DNA of 64,000 nt from Gigaspora rosea (lineage: Eukaryota > Glomeromycota > Glomeromycetes > Diversisporales > Gigasporaceae): NCBI GenBank assembly GCA_003550325.1, contig QKWP01000104.1, positions 9,136-73,135 of the forward strand, in the 5' to 3' direction. Shown piece after piece: positions 1 to 10,689 of the stretch; positions within the stretch are counted from its first letter, which is position 1, and every line of letters begins with the position of its first letter. The translations under genes were made by a program, and so were the position numbers. The notes beneath the pieces are model-generated. The model saw only the letters and a program-made list of their open reading frames with translations, did no database searches and had not been told where the DNA came from.

Positions 1-151
1 TTTTTTTATTTTTAATATAGTAATTACGTCTAGATCTAGATTAGATCTTCACATGCCTTTTTTTATTTATATATATAAGTTTATTTTAATTTTTTCATCT
101 TTTTTATTTATTATAGTATTACTTTTTCTATCATTTTTATTCTTTTTATTA

Positions 152-185
<34 letters not shown>

Positions 186-880
186 TAATATTTTTTATTT
201 TTTTATCGTTATTATCTTATTTAATTTATTTTTTTTATTTTTTAATTTTCCCCGTTACACTTTTCAGGAAATAACTTTGTCATTTGCGTCGTCCATTTTG
301 GAGCAATGTTGGTACTGAAACAAGGAAAATATAAAAGAAAACTTTGGAAAACAAGGAAGAGAAGTTAAACATAAGGAACGTCGATGGCTGCTGCTATTGG
401 TGTTGTCCATTTTGGTGCGGCTTTTTTCGTTGTTGGCGTCATTAGTTTAGTAGTGTTTTTATCGCATTTTAGTTCGAATACTAACTTTACGCTTTTCTTT
501 TTTAGGTTCTTTAGTTAATAGTTTCGGATTTCGGCATTGGAGTCGTTGGTCGGTGCTTCGACATTGGTATTGACCATTTCAGTGTATTATTCGTCACTGG
601 CGGCATTGGTGGTTTTTCTTTTTCGTCATATTTTTGTTGACGTGTCCTAGTTCTAAATACCACTCTTTAGTTTTTCTCTTTTCGAGAGATTTCATGATTG
701 CCTCAGCGAATTTTAACGTTGTTTCGATTGCGTTTCAAAGATTTCGCTTTGGGTGCCTGTTAGTTTTTTTTGGACATTTCTTGTATGACTACGTGGTGTC
801 TTGTTGCCGATTTTGACTTTGCTTCGAGTGTGTTTCAGGGTTTCTTGTTTATGATTTCGTTTTGGGCGCCCTGTCAGTTT
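1..880. other. T-rich flank without recognisable gene
   Basis: The first 260 bases are T/TA low-complexity sequence with an ATT microsatellite near 157-181. From about 261 to 880 the sequence is less AT-rich and repeats short phrases such as CATTTTGG and GGCATTGG, but no protein family or RNA gene can be recognised on either strand. Short ORFs here look like chance. Confidence 0.5.
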
Positions 881-1229
881 CTTGGGTCTCTGTACGAGTT
901 CATGGTTGTTTCTTCTTGGGTCTCTGTGCAAGTTCGTGGTTGTTTCTTCTTGGATTTCTGTACGAGTTCGTGATTGTCTCTTTTTGGGTCTTTGTGTGAG
1001 TTCATGGTTGTTTCTTCTTGGGTCTTTGTGCAAGTTTGTAGTTGTCTCTTCTTGGGTCTCTGTGTGAGTTTGTGGTTATTTCTTCTTGGGTCTCTTTGCA
1101 AGTTTGTAGTTGTCTCTTCTTGGATCTCTGTGCAAGTTCGTGTTGTCTCTTCTTGGGTCTCTGTATGAGTTCACAGTTGTCTCGTCTTGGGTCTCTGTCT
1201 GTGTGAGTTCATAGTTGTCTCAAGTGTCT
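881..1229. repeat. 34-bp minisatellite
   Basis: About ten imperfect tandem copies of a 34-bp unit run through this stretch. Each copy starts CTTGGGTCTCTG and contains GAGTTCATGGTTGTTTCTT-like sequence. Starts at 881, 915 and 949 fix the 34-base period. Because 34 is not a multiple of three, the array stays open in several frames on both strands and gives repetitive pseudo-proteins (NNHELTQRPKK-like on the minus strand). I treat those as by-products of the repeat. Confidence 0.85.
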
Positions 1230-1318
1230 TGTCGCTAATTTCAACGTTGCTTGGTACGTTTTTGAGTGTCTTGTAGATTTTACCTTGGGTACCTTGTTAG
1301 TTTTCTTAATTAATATAT

Positions 1319-2414
1319 ATGTAGTTGCTGATACTGTGAATAGCAAATTGGCAATTTGCTAGCATATATGTTAATTAAATTTAAAATCCATATGATTGTA
1401 GACTGTAAATATAAGTAGTAAAACCTCTAGCAATTTCTAGCCATACGAATATGATGGATAACTATCTTGCTAAGTCTGCTGGCTTATATTTTTTATATGT
1501 TTTTATCTTCCGGCTCACCATGAGATCATTGATTTTAAATTCTTTTATATTTATTTTTTATATTTTATTTTTAATTAATATAAGGTAAATGGGTGTATTG
1601 TGGCCAGGGGGGTATTGTGGCCAAGTGAAATATCTTGTGATCTAGTGATCAGAATTGGATAAATTTTATACCAATCGATTCATCTCATTGAGACGAATTG
1701 AATGGTATAAAATTCGCCCAATTCTGATCACTAGATCACAAGATATCATCATTTATACAAAATATAGGTTTTTGCGCATATTTGAATTAATTATTAAATA
1801 TATATAGAATATTTAATAGTTAATAATTTTTGATCCACTGGTCCGTTTTGGATGATTTTACCACCAAAATGACCGTCTCAGTGAGACGATTCTAACAAGC
1901 ATAAAATCATCAAAATCTAATCACGGGGTCCTAAGATCGATATATTTACCTTATTTTATAAAATTATATTAGTAAATCTGCAAAATTTTCACATATTTAC
2001 CTTTAATGATCTTGGGATCCTGTGATTGGATTTTAACAATTTTGTGCTTGTTAGAATCGTCTTACAGAGACGGTCATTTTGGTGGTAAAATCATCCAAAA
2101 CGGACTAGTAGATCAAAAGTTATTCACTGTCAAATAATTGGTCACAATACCCCACCCCCCTCCTAGAATTTAGTTTTTATATTATATTTGTATACTAATT
2201 ATTTATATCTAAAACTATATATAATATAAAGATTTTTTGTAGTAATTTATTCTTTATTAAGTATAGTTCAAATAATAAAAATTATACACAAATCTATTTG
2301 TTTGTTAAAAAAATTTTATTAGTAGAAACTTTAACCTGGCCACAATACACCCATTTACCTTATATGTAGTTGCTAATATTGTGAATAGCAAATTGGCAAT
2401 TTGCTAGCATATAT
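1319..2414. repeat. 51-bp direct repeats flanking a TIR element
   Basis: Positions 1319-1369 and 2364-2414 are the same 51-bp sequence with two mismatches, in direct orientation. They contain the core AATTGGCAATTTGCTAGC. The right copy abuts the end of the inverted-repeat element at 1581-2362; the left copy lies about 210 bases before its start. The repeats could be parts of an older dispersed repeat or the edges of a local duplication. Confidence 0.8.
1581..2362. mobile_element. Multi-hairpin TIR element, Tc1/mariner-like
   Basis: The outer ends are inverted: TAAGGTAAATGGGTGTATTG at 1581 and its complement ending at 2362, both consistent with insertion at TA. Inside are two further inverted pairs: a perfect 28-bp pair at 1631-1658/1718-1745, and a ~108-bp imperfect pair at 1831-1938/2008-2115. 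A third pair (GGGGTATTGTGGCC near 1607, GGTCACAATACCCC near 2133) lies just inside the outer ends. There is no coding capacity. The right end (GTAGAAACTTTAACCTGGCC, about 2324 onward) resembles the end downstream of the pogo-like transposase relic (about 7722-7762), so this may be a non-autonomous relative. Confidence 0.75.
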
Positions 2415-2732
2415 ATTTATTAAAATTATTTCTTTTAGGGTTAAAGTTAGGGCATATTAGTTAGCATTAGATTTTTTTTAGTATAAATTATGTGATTAAA
2501 GTTAGTTCGTTGGATTCTTGTTAATTTTGTATTAATTGTATAATTGTATTAGTTAAAAGCAAATGCTTAAAATGTTCGTTATCTATATTATATAAATAAA
2601 ACATTTTAAATAACTTATTTAGTATGTATATTTTTAATTAAAATAAAGTAGTAATAATATTATTACAGAGCGATATATATCTGATATTTATATGCCATAT
2701 ATACTATATGTGTACTATATGTGTCCAACATG

Positions 2733-3093
2733 TGGGCTCTCAAAAGTAGAAACCAAGGAATTTGGCCGATCACAGGTTTTAAGAAAATCAGCAAAAACTA
2801 TTTTGTTACACAAAATCAAAACAATCTAAAATTAGGTTATTCATGATTAACAAACCTGTTTAAACAGGATTATTAGATCTGTAGATCTGTATTACTATCG
2901 GTAAATCTTGGTAAATCTATTTTTAGATTATAGTGTCAAAAGCTTTTAACTATTGTATCGCAAAAATTTATTAAGTAATCAGACTTTCATTATTAAGTAA
3001 AAAAGATTGGATCTAAAATTTTATACCTGATCAATCAAACAGGTCAATTTTCAAAAAATAGTCAAATTCCTTGGTTTCTACTTTTGAGGGCCC
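2733..3093. mobile_element. MITE with 31-bp TIRs and 3-bp ATG duplication
   Basis: Left end 2733-2763 (GGGCTCTCAAAAGTAGAAAC and on) matches the complement of 3064-3094 with one or two mismatches. ATG flanks both sides (2730-2732, 3094-3096). The flanking sequence recurs uninterrupted near 5892-5957, with a single ATG at 5932-5934, so the unoccupied site is present in the window. The interior has no ORF. Confidence 0.85.
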
Positions 3094-3179
3094 ATGTGTC
3101 CAATATCCTATATGAAACTACACATATTGGGTATTCTATAATATATACCGGGTACATGATGCATTACAAATTTATATAT

Positions 3180-3360
3180 GCAATTAGGGTCCGTATTGGG
3201 CCGGGCTAAACCCGCAGGTTTTAGGATCGGGCCGGGTTTGTGCACGGGTCGGGCCTAAATTTTAAAGTTTGTTTGTAAAGTGGGCCAGGTTCAGATCAGG
3301 TTTATTAAATATTGGACCAAGGTAAGGTTTAGTAAATAGGCCCGGTACAGCCCAATAATA
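3180..3360. repeat. GGGCCGGG-rich degenerate repeat
   Basis: A GC-rich patch in an AT-rich setting, built of variants of GGTCCGTATTGGGCCGGGC. The same phrase occurs in reverse complement at about 5845-5870 (GGCCCAATATGGACCCTA), next to the same flanking sequence that borders the MITE at 2733. This marks two copies of one larger repeat. Confidence 0.65.
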
Positions 3361-5290
3361 CTCAATATTATTTTTGCTATGACGTATATGCTGTACTACC
3401 TTTAAGTTATATTGCCGTTATGCCGTATGTGGTAAAAATTACCATGAATTATATAACTTATGTTTGCATATCATGACTTATATGACTAAAGTCGAGCATA
3501 CTAATACGTTATCCCGATATCCTGTATTTTTACATTCTTGACATTCGTAGGGCTTTCTCGTTGAATTTTTTGCAATGTGGTCACCTTCATTAGTATAGGC
3601 CGTTCACTTTTTGATGTCTTTGTATCATGGTCCTGGTGCTTGGTAAGTCTTTAGGTACTTGGAGTATATGGTTGTTTTTGAAGAAGCTCTAGCGCAATAA
3701 GGTAAAACTCCATGAATACGTCCTTCTTGTTTCCTTTTCATCAAGCGGTTTTGATAAACCTAGATCGGTAATATATGCTTTATAAATTTCTTTTAGCAGA
3801 ATATTTTCAGAATGAATATCTCGATATAAAAATCATTAGAATGAATACGATCAGGATTGGATATAATAGGGTATCTTTAATTTGAGTTTTTATTCAAAAT
3901 TAAAGATATCAGTAAGGTTTTTGCACAATGATTCGTATTTTGTGTAACAAGCACTAAAATGTAATCTTTTGGGATCTTGTCTTGACGTATTTTGCGTAGG
4001 TTGAGTATGGTGAAAAAATTTTTTTTAATTATTACGAAAATTAGTAATAATCTTTTTTTTTTTCTTATATGCCAAATAAAACGATTGATGCACATGAGAT
4101 CATTTAGACGATCAAAATGATCAGTGTGAGCAAAATGATCCAAAAAACCGCATGAGGTTATTAATGCGAACGAAATGATTCGCAGGTACTATATGATGGT
4201 GAGGATAATTCTTTCTTTAAAGTCTTGACAGGTATATAGAAAATTTACAGAACCGTTAGTTATTTATATTTTTTTTTTTTGAATGGAATGATTAATACTA
4301 ATGGGATTATTAATGATCAATGCAAAAAAAAAATTGATTAATGCAAATGAGATAATCGGTGTGGACAAGGTGATCACTCGTGGATTTTGGGATTAGACTT
4401 TCAATGAGATAAGTACTGATCATTGTTTGGTTTTTTTTTTTTTGAAACTTTATATTTATCTCCATTTGTCTCTAATTAACTTCTTTTGCTCCAACTTCTG
4501 AAATAGGCTTTTTTGGGGTAAAACAGATAGTGCTGGGACTTTGGGATAAGTATGTATTTTATTGCCTTTTTTTTCTTATTTGGATCTGATACTAATCCCG
4601 GGTCTCGATTTTCAGCTTTACTAGGTCGTGTCAGAATTTTGGCCCCGTATAATTCATTTTAAGTCCACTTGAATCACTTGAATCACTTGAATCTATATCA
4701 ATAAGCAATTATTTGTCTTTAATATCCCACATTTCTAGAATCAAATGCCAACCTATCTCAAGCATTAACCTAGATCGCTTATTGCTAGCAAGCTTATTCA
4801 TTTCTTAAATACTATTAATTTTTATTAAAAAAAATTTTTTTTAGAAACTGTTTTAATGTTAAAATTCAGAAGCTTCTCTTACTGTTACTTAGAGCTTTGT
4901 TTGTGAAGAGTCTTCTGTAGTATTATAAACGACATTTACATTTTTTTAAAATACTGTACGTTAGTGATAAAAGTACTCTAAACTGTATAAATAAATTGAC
5001 CAATCACGAGAAATTCCTTCTATATGATGTGTATTTAAACAGCATTTATAGGGCATACGGCATTTATACTACTTACAGTATTTATACGGCATGCGGCACT
5101 TCTACTTATATGGCAAATGTGCCATATCGCCGCAATTTTTTTGCTAGGGTAGTTGCCCTCAAGATTTTAAAGTCTGCATCATATTAATTCATTTTCATAA
5201 TTTTATTGGTCGATATGCAAATTGTCTACTACTTGCAATATCACAGGTTGCAATGCTTAGAAATTTCTTTTTTTTTTTTTTATGTGAAAA
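3361..5290. other. AT-rich intergenic sequence with short degenerate repeats
   Basis: No gene recognised. There are loose tandem phrases: ATGAGATCATT/GATCAAAATGATC variants at about 4090-4380, a threefold GAATCACTT run at about 4671-4690, and GGCATTTATA/ACGGCAT variants at about 5041-5105. Long T and A runs occur near 4265, 4430 and 5268. Confidence 0.5.
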
Positions 5291-5300
5291 TAAAATATTT

Positions 5301-5406
5301 TTGAAAATTTTTTTTTTGTTATGGGTTACCCGGGTTTGGGCTCAAATTTTCTTTTGAAAATTTTTTTTTTGTTATGGGTTACCCGGGTTTGGGCTCAAAT
5401 TTTCAA
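5301..5406. repeat. 53-bp tandem duplication
   Basis: Two nearly identical 53-bp units start at 5301 and 5354. Each contains a T-run followed by GTTATGGGTTACCCGGGTTT and GGGCTCAAATTTTC. They begin the GC-rich repeat that continues to 5559. Confidence 0.9.
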
Positions 5407-5880
5407 ACCCATAATAAATTTGGGTGGGTTTTGGGCCGGGCTTACAAAATAATCAGGCCCGGCCCGACCCAAACCCGTAACTTTTTATCGGGCCGAACTT
5501 GAACTTTGGGCTTGTAAAATATTTTTAGATTTGGGTTTGGGCTTTGAGATACCCGACCTCAGTGTTGTACACGGACATTGTCCCGCCAATTTTTCAGGGA
5601 CGCAGACAGTCTGGGACGGGACGTCCGGGACATGTCCGCAATAATGTCCCAACATGATACATGTCTGCCGGGTAAAACCAATCAAATTGCGGAATTATAC
5701 GAATTTTATTGGTAGATGATCACGTGTTGAGTCGCAAAATGTCCGGGACAAAAAAAATTCTGGGTGGACATGTCCCGGACGTCCCGTCCCGGACTGTCTG
5801 CCGTCCGTGTCTGTGTCCCAGTCCCATGACAACACTGCCCGACCCGACCCGGCCCAATATGGACCCTATATGCGATATGT
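5407..5880. repeat. GC-rich GGGCC repeat split by a hAT-type MITE
   Basis: Phrases such as GGGCCGGGC, GGCCCGGCCCGACCC and CCCGACCCGACCC make up 5407-5559 and resume at 5838-5870. The intervening 5560-5837 is a separate inserted element. The resumed part contains the reverse complement of the phrase at 3188-3206. Confidence 0.65.
5560..5837. mobile_element. Non-autonomous hAT-type element, 278 bp
   Basis: The ends are inverted: CAGTGTTGT at 5560-5568 and ACAACACTG at 5829-5837. Internal arms rich in GTCCGGGAC and CGTCCCGTCCC are also inverted. The flanks are CCCGACCT (5552-5559) and CCCGACCC (5838-5845), an 8-bp duplication matching at 7 of 8 bases, as expected for hAT elements. It has no ORF of its own and does not share TIRs with the intact hAT at 41,001. 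Confidence 0.8.
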
Positions 5881-6084
5881 ATATGGCATATATACGGCAT
5901 ATATACTATATGTGTACTATATGTGTCCGATATGTGTCCAATATCCTGTATAAACTCTATACATATCGGGTATGTGTATAAATATATCCTCACATATTGG
6001 CTACATATCATATATATATCATATATATATCGGGTACCCGATATTACACCAATGTATATAATTTTGACCTGTGATAGTGGGCCG

Positions 6085-7500
6085 AGTAAAGATTGGTGAA
6101 CATGCTTTATGAGGGATCATCCCGAACTATGGTTTTGTACTCAAGAGTTATCAGAAGCACGTGCCCAAAGAGCAAATGCGACTATTATGAAGGGTTAATT
6201 TAAAAACTTGGTAAAATTATTAATAACAATTCACTTACTGCAACACAGATTTGGAATATGGATGAAACTGGTTTTGTCCTTATTCCTAAATCTAAAAAGT
6301 TATTGCGCGAAAAGGTGCATGCCAAATTTACAAAGTTACCCACGGAAATACCCATAAACATATTTTTGTAGTGCCAACTATTTCTGCTATAGGATCATGT
6401 ATACTACCTTTATTTATCTACAAAGGAGTTTGTGCAATACCTGGTCTATTAGAAGGTGCACCTTCTGGAACCATTATGGGCTTCACAGAAACTGGGTACA
6501 TGCGTGAAGAACTTTTCCAAATGTACCTTAATCATTTCATTAATTCTATCCCACCCACCCGCCCAGTTCTACTAATACTCGATGGCCACAAAAGTTACAT
6601 TAACTACATGAGTATTGATTTTTGTCACAATAACAAAATTCTTCTCTTTGCATTACCACCTCATACAACCCATGTTTTACAGCCATGTGAAATTCCATTT
6701 GCAAATTAAAAAATGAGTATAGTAAAGAAAGTGATAAGTACCATAATAATAGTAATGGCAAAATAGTTACAAAACATACCTTTGCAAAAATTCTTGCCCC
6801 GCTTTTACTGAAACCTATACTCTACTGGCTATTCGCAATACTTTTAAAACCACTGGGTATGGCCTTTTAGTTCTAGTGCAATTGATAATAATCGTTTAGA
6901 CCCTTCTTTAGCAACTGAACAATTAAATAATTTAGTTTCAGATAACTTGCCTTTCGTTCGGCCTACTAGCATGACTCTGATATCACTGTTACTTACACAA
7001 CCAAATCATTCTCATTTTACTCATATCAATATCGATAATTTAAAAAAAGAAAATACTTTGCTAAGGATGAGAATGATTTGTTAAAGTCTCAGGTTGTAAG
7101 ACTAAGCGAAGAGTTGGAAGCTTGCAAGAACCCAAAAATATGTGCTTTGCATTTGGCATTCAAATATTCTGTTTCGCATACCCAAAATTCTCAAGAGGCA
7201 TCTGAGTCTACTGAATCTACTGAGTCTATATTGTCACTCTTTAAAAAAAGAGAAAGACACTCCCATTTGCTCGACTTTTAACTAATGAAAAAAGTTGGAG
7301 TCAGTTAAAGGAGTTAAATGAGGAAGCTGAATGAAAGACTAAGGAAACGAAGTGAAAAAAAGAGGCTGCAGCTCAAAAAAAAGAAGCAGCAGCCCAAAAA
7401 AAAAAAGCAGCAACCAAAAAAAAAGCTTAAATAGCTCAAAAAAAGAAGCGACCAACTGAAAAAGAGGTCGACCAAAATCTAGATCTAATGAAAATGAATA
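6085..7500 (+). pseudogene. pogo/Tigger-type (DDE_1) transposase relic
   Basis: Fragments read in order along the plus strand match the CENP-B/jerky/pogo transposase plan. PELWFCTQELSEARAQRANA (from about 6121) is the pre-catalytic part. IWNMDETGF (about 6250) holds the first catalytic aspartate. VTHGNTHKHIFVVPTISA (about 6335) leads into the long open piece ending at 6709 with LLILDGHKSY (second aspartate) and LPPHTTHVLQPCE. The open piece has no proper ATG and needs a one-base correction before VTHGNT. After the stop at 6709 the frame is recovered in pieces (KHTFAKILA near 6770, TGYGLL/WPF near 6853) and ends in a Lys/Ala/Gln-rich tail (about 7330-7490). Several frameshifts and stops make it non-functional. 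Confidence 0.85.
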
Positions 7501-7714
7501 AAAACAGAAAAATTTTTTTTTTGCCGCTAAAATTAAATTCGTTATAATACCCCTGTCAGATCAAAATTTTCGATTTATAATACATTTACATAATGATGAT
7601 TGTTTGGCCAATTCTAATTTTTTACTTCTTTTATTTTTATATTGGCTTATTTTTGAATGTAATATGAATTAATGGCCAATAATATTTGGTATTTACACGG
7701 GTTAATAAAAAGTT

Positions 7715-7762
7715 TTTATTGTAGAAACCTTAACTTCGTCATAATACCCCATCTCCCTTATA
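7715..7762. repeat. Probable right terminal repeat of the pogo relic
   Basis: GTAGAAACCTTAACTTCGTC followed by ATAATACCCCATCTCCCTTA resembles the right end of the element at 1581-2362 (GTAGAAACTTTAACCTGGCC then ACAATACACCCATTTACCTTA). It lies about 220 bases after the transposase tail and ends at a TA-rich site, as expected for a Tc1/mariner-type end. I could not find the matching left end. Confidence 0.5.
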
Positions 7763-9600
7763 TATATTACTGGTACTCAATAAAAAATTGCTATAAGCTT
7801 AAATTATATTTACTTAGTCCACAGACCACCCCAATAAAACACAGGTATTAATTATAAATATACCAAAAATTAAACTGATTTAAGGTTAGGGTAAGGGATA
7901 GAAAGGGTTATTATATGGGCATTGTTACGGTCAAGTAGAAGAGCTTTGATTATTAAGTCCAGTTTAGTATCGATCATGAACAAAAATAGGTTGATAGGAA
8001 AAGAAAATTTACTACAGCAGGATTAAATCATGTGTGGTATAAAAAAAGCGGTATATTACATAGCAGGATTATAGAGTAAAATTTTATACAGAGACAGGTG
8101 TCAAATTTGTTATCACAGTTAAGGTTTCTCTTTATTATTTATTCTTAGCCAAACTTAATACATTGAATTACACTTCAGTACTATGCAACTCAGCTGCAAT
8201 CGACTGCAAGCGATAATTAATTATTCATACATACTATTTATATCTTTTGGTCAATATTACTTTTATTTGTAGTTTTTATCACTCGTTAGGGGCTTTAATT
8301 AGTCATTTGGGGATTCAATCAGTTGACCAGGGATTTATCAGTTGATTGGGATCAAATCATTCGACTGGGGATTTAATTAGTTGATTGGTGATCAAGTCAG
8401 TCGATTGGAAATCAAATCAACTAACTATACTACAATATCCCTTTCCCCAAAATGAAAGACCAGATATATAATAATAATGTACATTATACTATCTAAAAAA
8501 GAAAAATAAAATAAAACAATAAAATAAAATAAAATAAAATAATTTTTGCTCCCTCCCTTGGAAAGATAAGCTTCATCAAATTATTAGGGGAGTGACAAAA
8601 ATCAGGTAATTTTTTAGAAGGGAAGGGGGTAAAAAAAAGTGAAATTATATATAAGGAACCTGACTATTTATATATTAAAGAAGAGAAAGAGGGGTAGACC
8701 TCTAATAAAAAATAATAAGGTAATTAATGACACGGCCCTTAAATGATCAATATAACACCCCTTCCCTTGTCTTCAGAACCTGGCTTCTACTAACAATCTG
8801 TCAAAAAAATTCTCATCGTACATTTTTTTGAAAATTGTAATATTAATATGTTTTACTAATACAAATATTCCTCACCTCTGGTGGTGAACAATTGATATAC
8901 TCTTTTAGAAATTCTTTATACTGCTTTTTCTTTTGCTTGAGAGAAATACAAGTTGAATTTCTTCTATTAATATCACTCCATCCCCTTTTTGTCAAAACTG
9001 ATCTTATGATAATAAGCTTGAATTTGACTTCCCTTATATATTCAAACTGAGTATCTCTTGTCATGAATAGGCTAATTTTTATCCCAGTTTTCACCTAGAA
9101 CTTTGGAAAGAATGAAATCCCTGGGTTTTTCACAATCCAAGTCTAGAAGATAAACAATTATATTCTCTCTAATTTTTTTGGTTATAGTTTTCTTTTAGAC
9201 AACAAAATAGATACAGTGACCTCCTGTGTGGACATTCAAAGAGTCACTCAGTCATGATCTATATATAAGTACAGATTTGTTTAAATTTAGAGCAGCAGCT
9301 AGTCTTTGCACTTGGAACCTGATAGATTTAAGTTATTATTCTATTGCTTAAAAATTTTTTAAAATTTATCTTTTCTTATTTATAAAAAAAAGTTTTTTAT
9401 TGAACTTAGAAGTAAATACCATTTTTCTTTATTATAGAAGTGCATTTCTATTTGCCAAAACCCACTTGCTAAATTGAGAGCTGTATACCAAGCTGACTAT
9501 TTTAGGGCACTTAGCAACTTGTTAATTCTAGGGAGTAAGTAACTATTTTATTTTATTGCCTTATTAAGCTTTTTAAATCTACACAGAACCTTATTAACCT
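7763..9600. other. AT-rich region without recognisable gene
   Basis: Contains the minisatellite at 8290-8420 and an AAAAT microsatellite at about 8505-8540. A minus-strand ORF at 8843-9094 (83 aa, Lys/Ile/Arg-rich) has no motif I recognise. Its ATG is not supported by context, so I do not call it a gene. Confidence 0.45.
8290..8420. repeat. Degenerate ~23-bp minisatellite
   Basis: Five or six imperfect copies of a unit like GGGGATTTAATTAGTTGATT follow one another (GGGGCTTTAATTAGTCATTT, GGGGATTCAATCAGTTGACC, GGGATTTATCAGTTGATT, GGGGATTTAATTAGTTGATT, GGAAATCAAATCAACT). Confidence 0.75.
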
Positions 9601-9671
9601 GTTTTTTTCTTTATTAAAAATGGGCAAAGCCCAGGAACTATAGGATTACTAAACAATACCAGCCTTCTTTA

Positions 9672-10076
9672 TAGTGTTTCACAAAAAAAATCCAGATAGA
9701 TCTAGTATTTTTAATGGATATGAATGTAGCATTACACTAAGAGTACTAGAACTAAAACTGAACATATAATTAATATAGAAAATACACTACTATCAACAGG
9801 CTCCGCTTGTCTCTTACGTGAGTCTGTAGCCAATGGCAGTCCTTCAAACTCGCTGTATCCAGATTCAGATCTGAATTCAGATCCAGTTTAAGTAGTGAGC
9901 TTAAAGAATTGCTGCTGGCTACAGATACACGTGATAGACAAGCAGAGCCTATTGATAATAGTGTATTTTCCATATTAATTATATGTTCAGTTTCAGGTCT
10001 GGTTCCCTTAGTGTAATACTACATTCATACCCATTAAAAATACCGGATCTATCTGGATCTTTTTTGTGGAATACTA
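9672..10076. mobile_element. 405-bp palindromic foldback element, hAT-type ends
   Basis: Almost the whole element is one palindrome centred on CTGAATTCAG (9871-9880) with no spacer. Left arm 9672-9875 pairs with right arm 9876-10076 at roughly 85-90% identity by eye. The outer ends are TAGTGTTTCACAAAA and its inverted partner ending GTGGAATACTA. Both sides carry the same 8 bases, CTTCTTTA (9664-9671 and 10077-10084), a perfect 8-bp duplication. A minus-strand ORF across the centre (9770-9973) is a consequence of the palindrome. Confidence 0.85.
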
Positions 10077-10689
10077 CTTCTTTATATACTAGATTTTAGC
10101 TTTTATAAATTTATACTCAGACTTTAATATGGTATAAAATTTCTGTTTAATCAGAAACCATCCTTCATATATATTTCATATTGGATTATGGAGGACTTTC
10201 TTAATTGGCCTGACTCTTCCTTAAAAGCACTCTTATACTTTATTAGTATAGCCCTTAACCTTGTTTTCTGTTTACTCATCAAATGTTCTAACTTAAAATC
10301 TTCCTTTCTTTCTTCTTATTTAGATAGATAGTTTCATACTTCTGGTCCTTAAAAAAATATTTACTGATATTATTGCCTACCTTTAAGCATTTTTTATACT
10401 ACTTAGATTCTCTTTTACTTTCCCAGAACTTCCAATAAAGGTATGATTTATCAACTAAATTTTTATTTTTGTATTTATTTGTTTGAGTTACTTTCATCAG
10501 TTTCTGTCACAATTTCTTCTTCTAATGTATATATTTCTTTCTCTGGTTCCTTTTTTTCTTTAGCTAACCTTTTTTTTTCGATTCACTCATTAATCTTCGC
10601 AGGTTTATAGTACTTAGTAGATATTCTTATTTTTCTCTTTCTGTCCTAAATTATTAACTTGCATTTCTTCCAATCTAACCTTGCTTGTG

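Noticed and set aside
713..1168. ORFs of up to 106 codons on both strands with repeated NNHELTQRPKK-like or SSWVSVQVRG-like units
   Set aside because: They come from the 34-bp minisatellite being stop-poor in several frames. No start context or non-repetitive domain is present.
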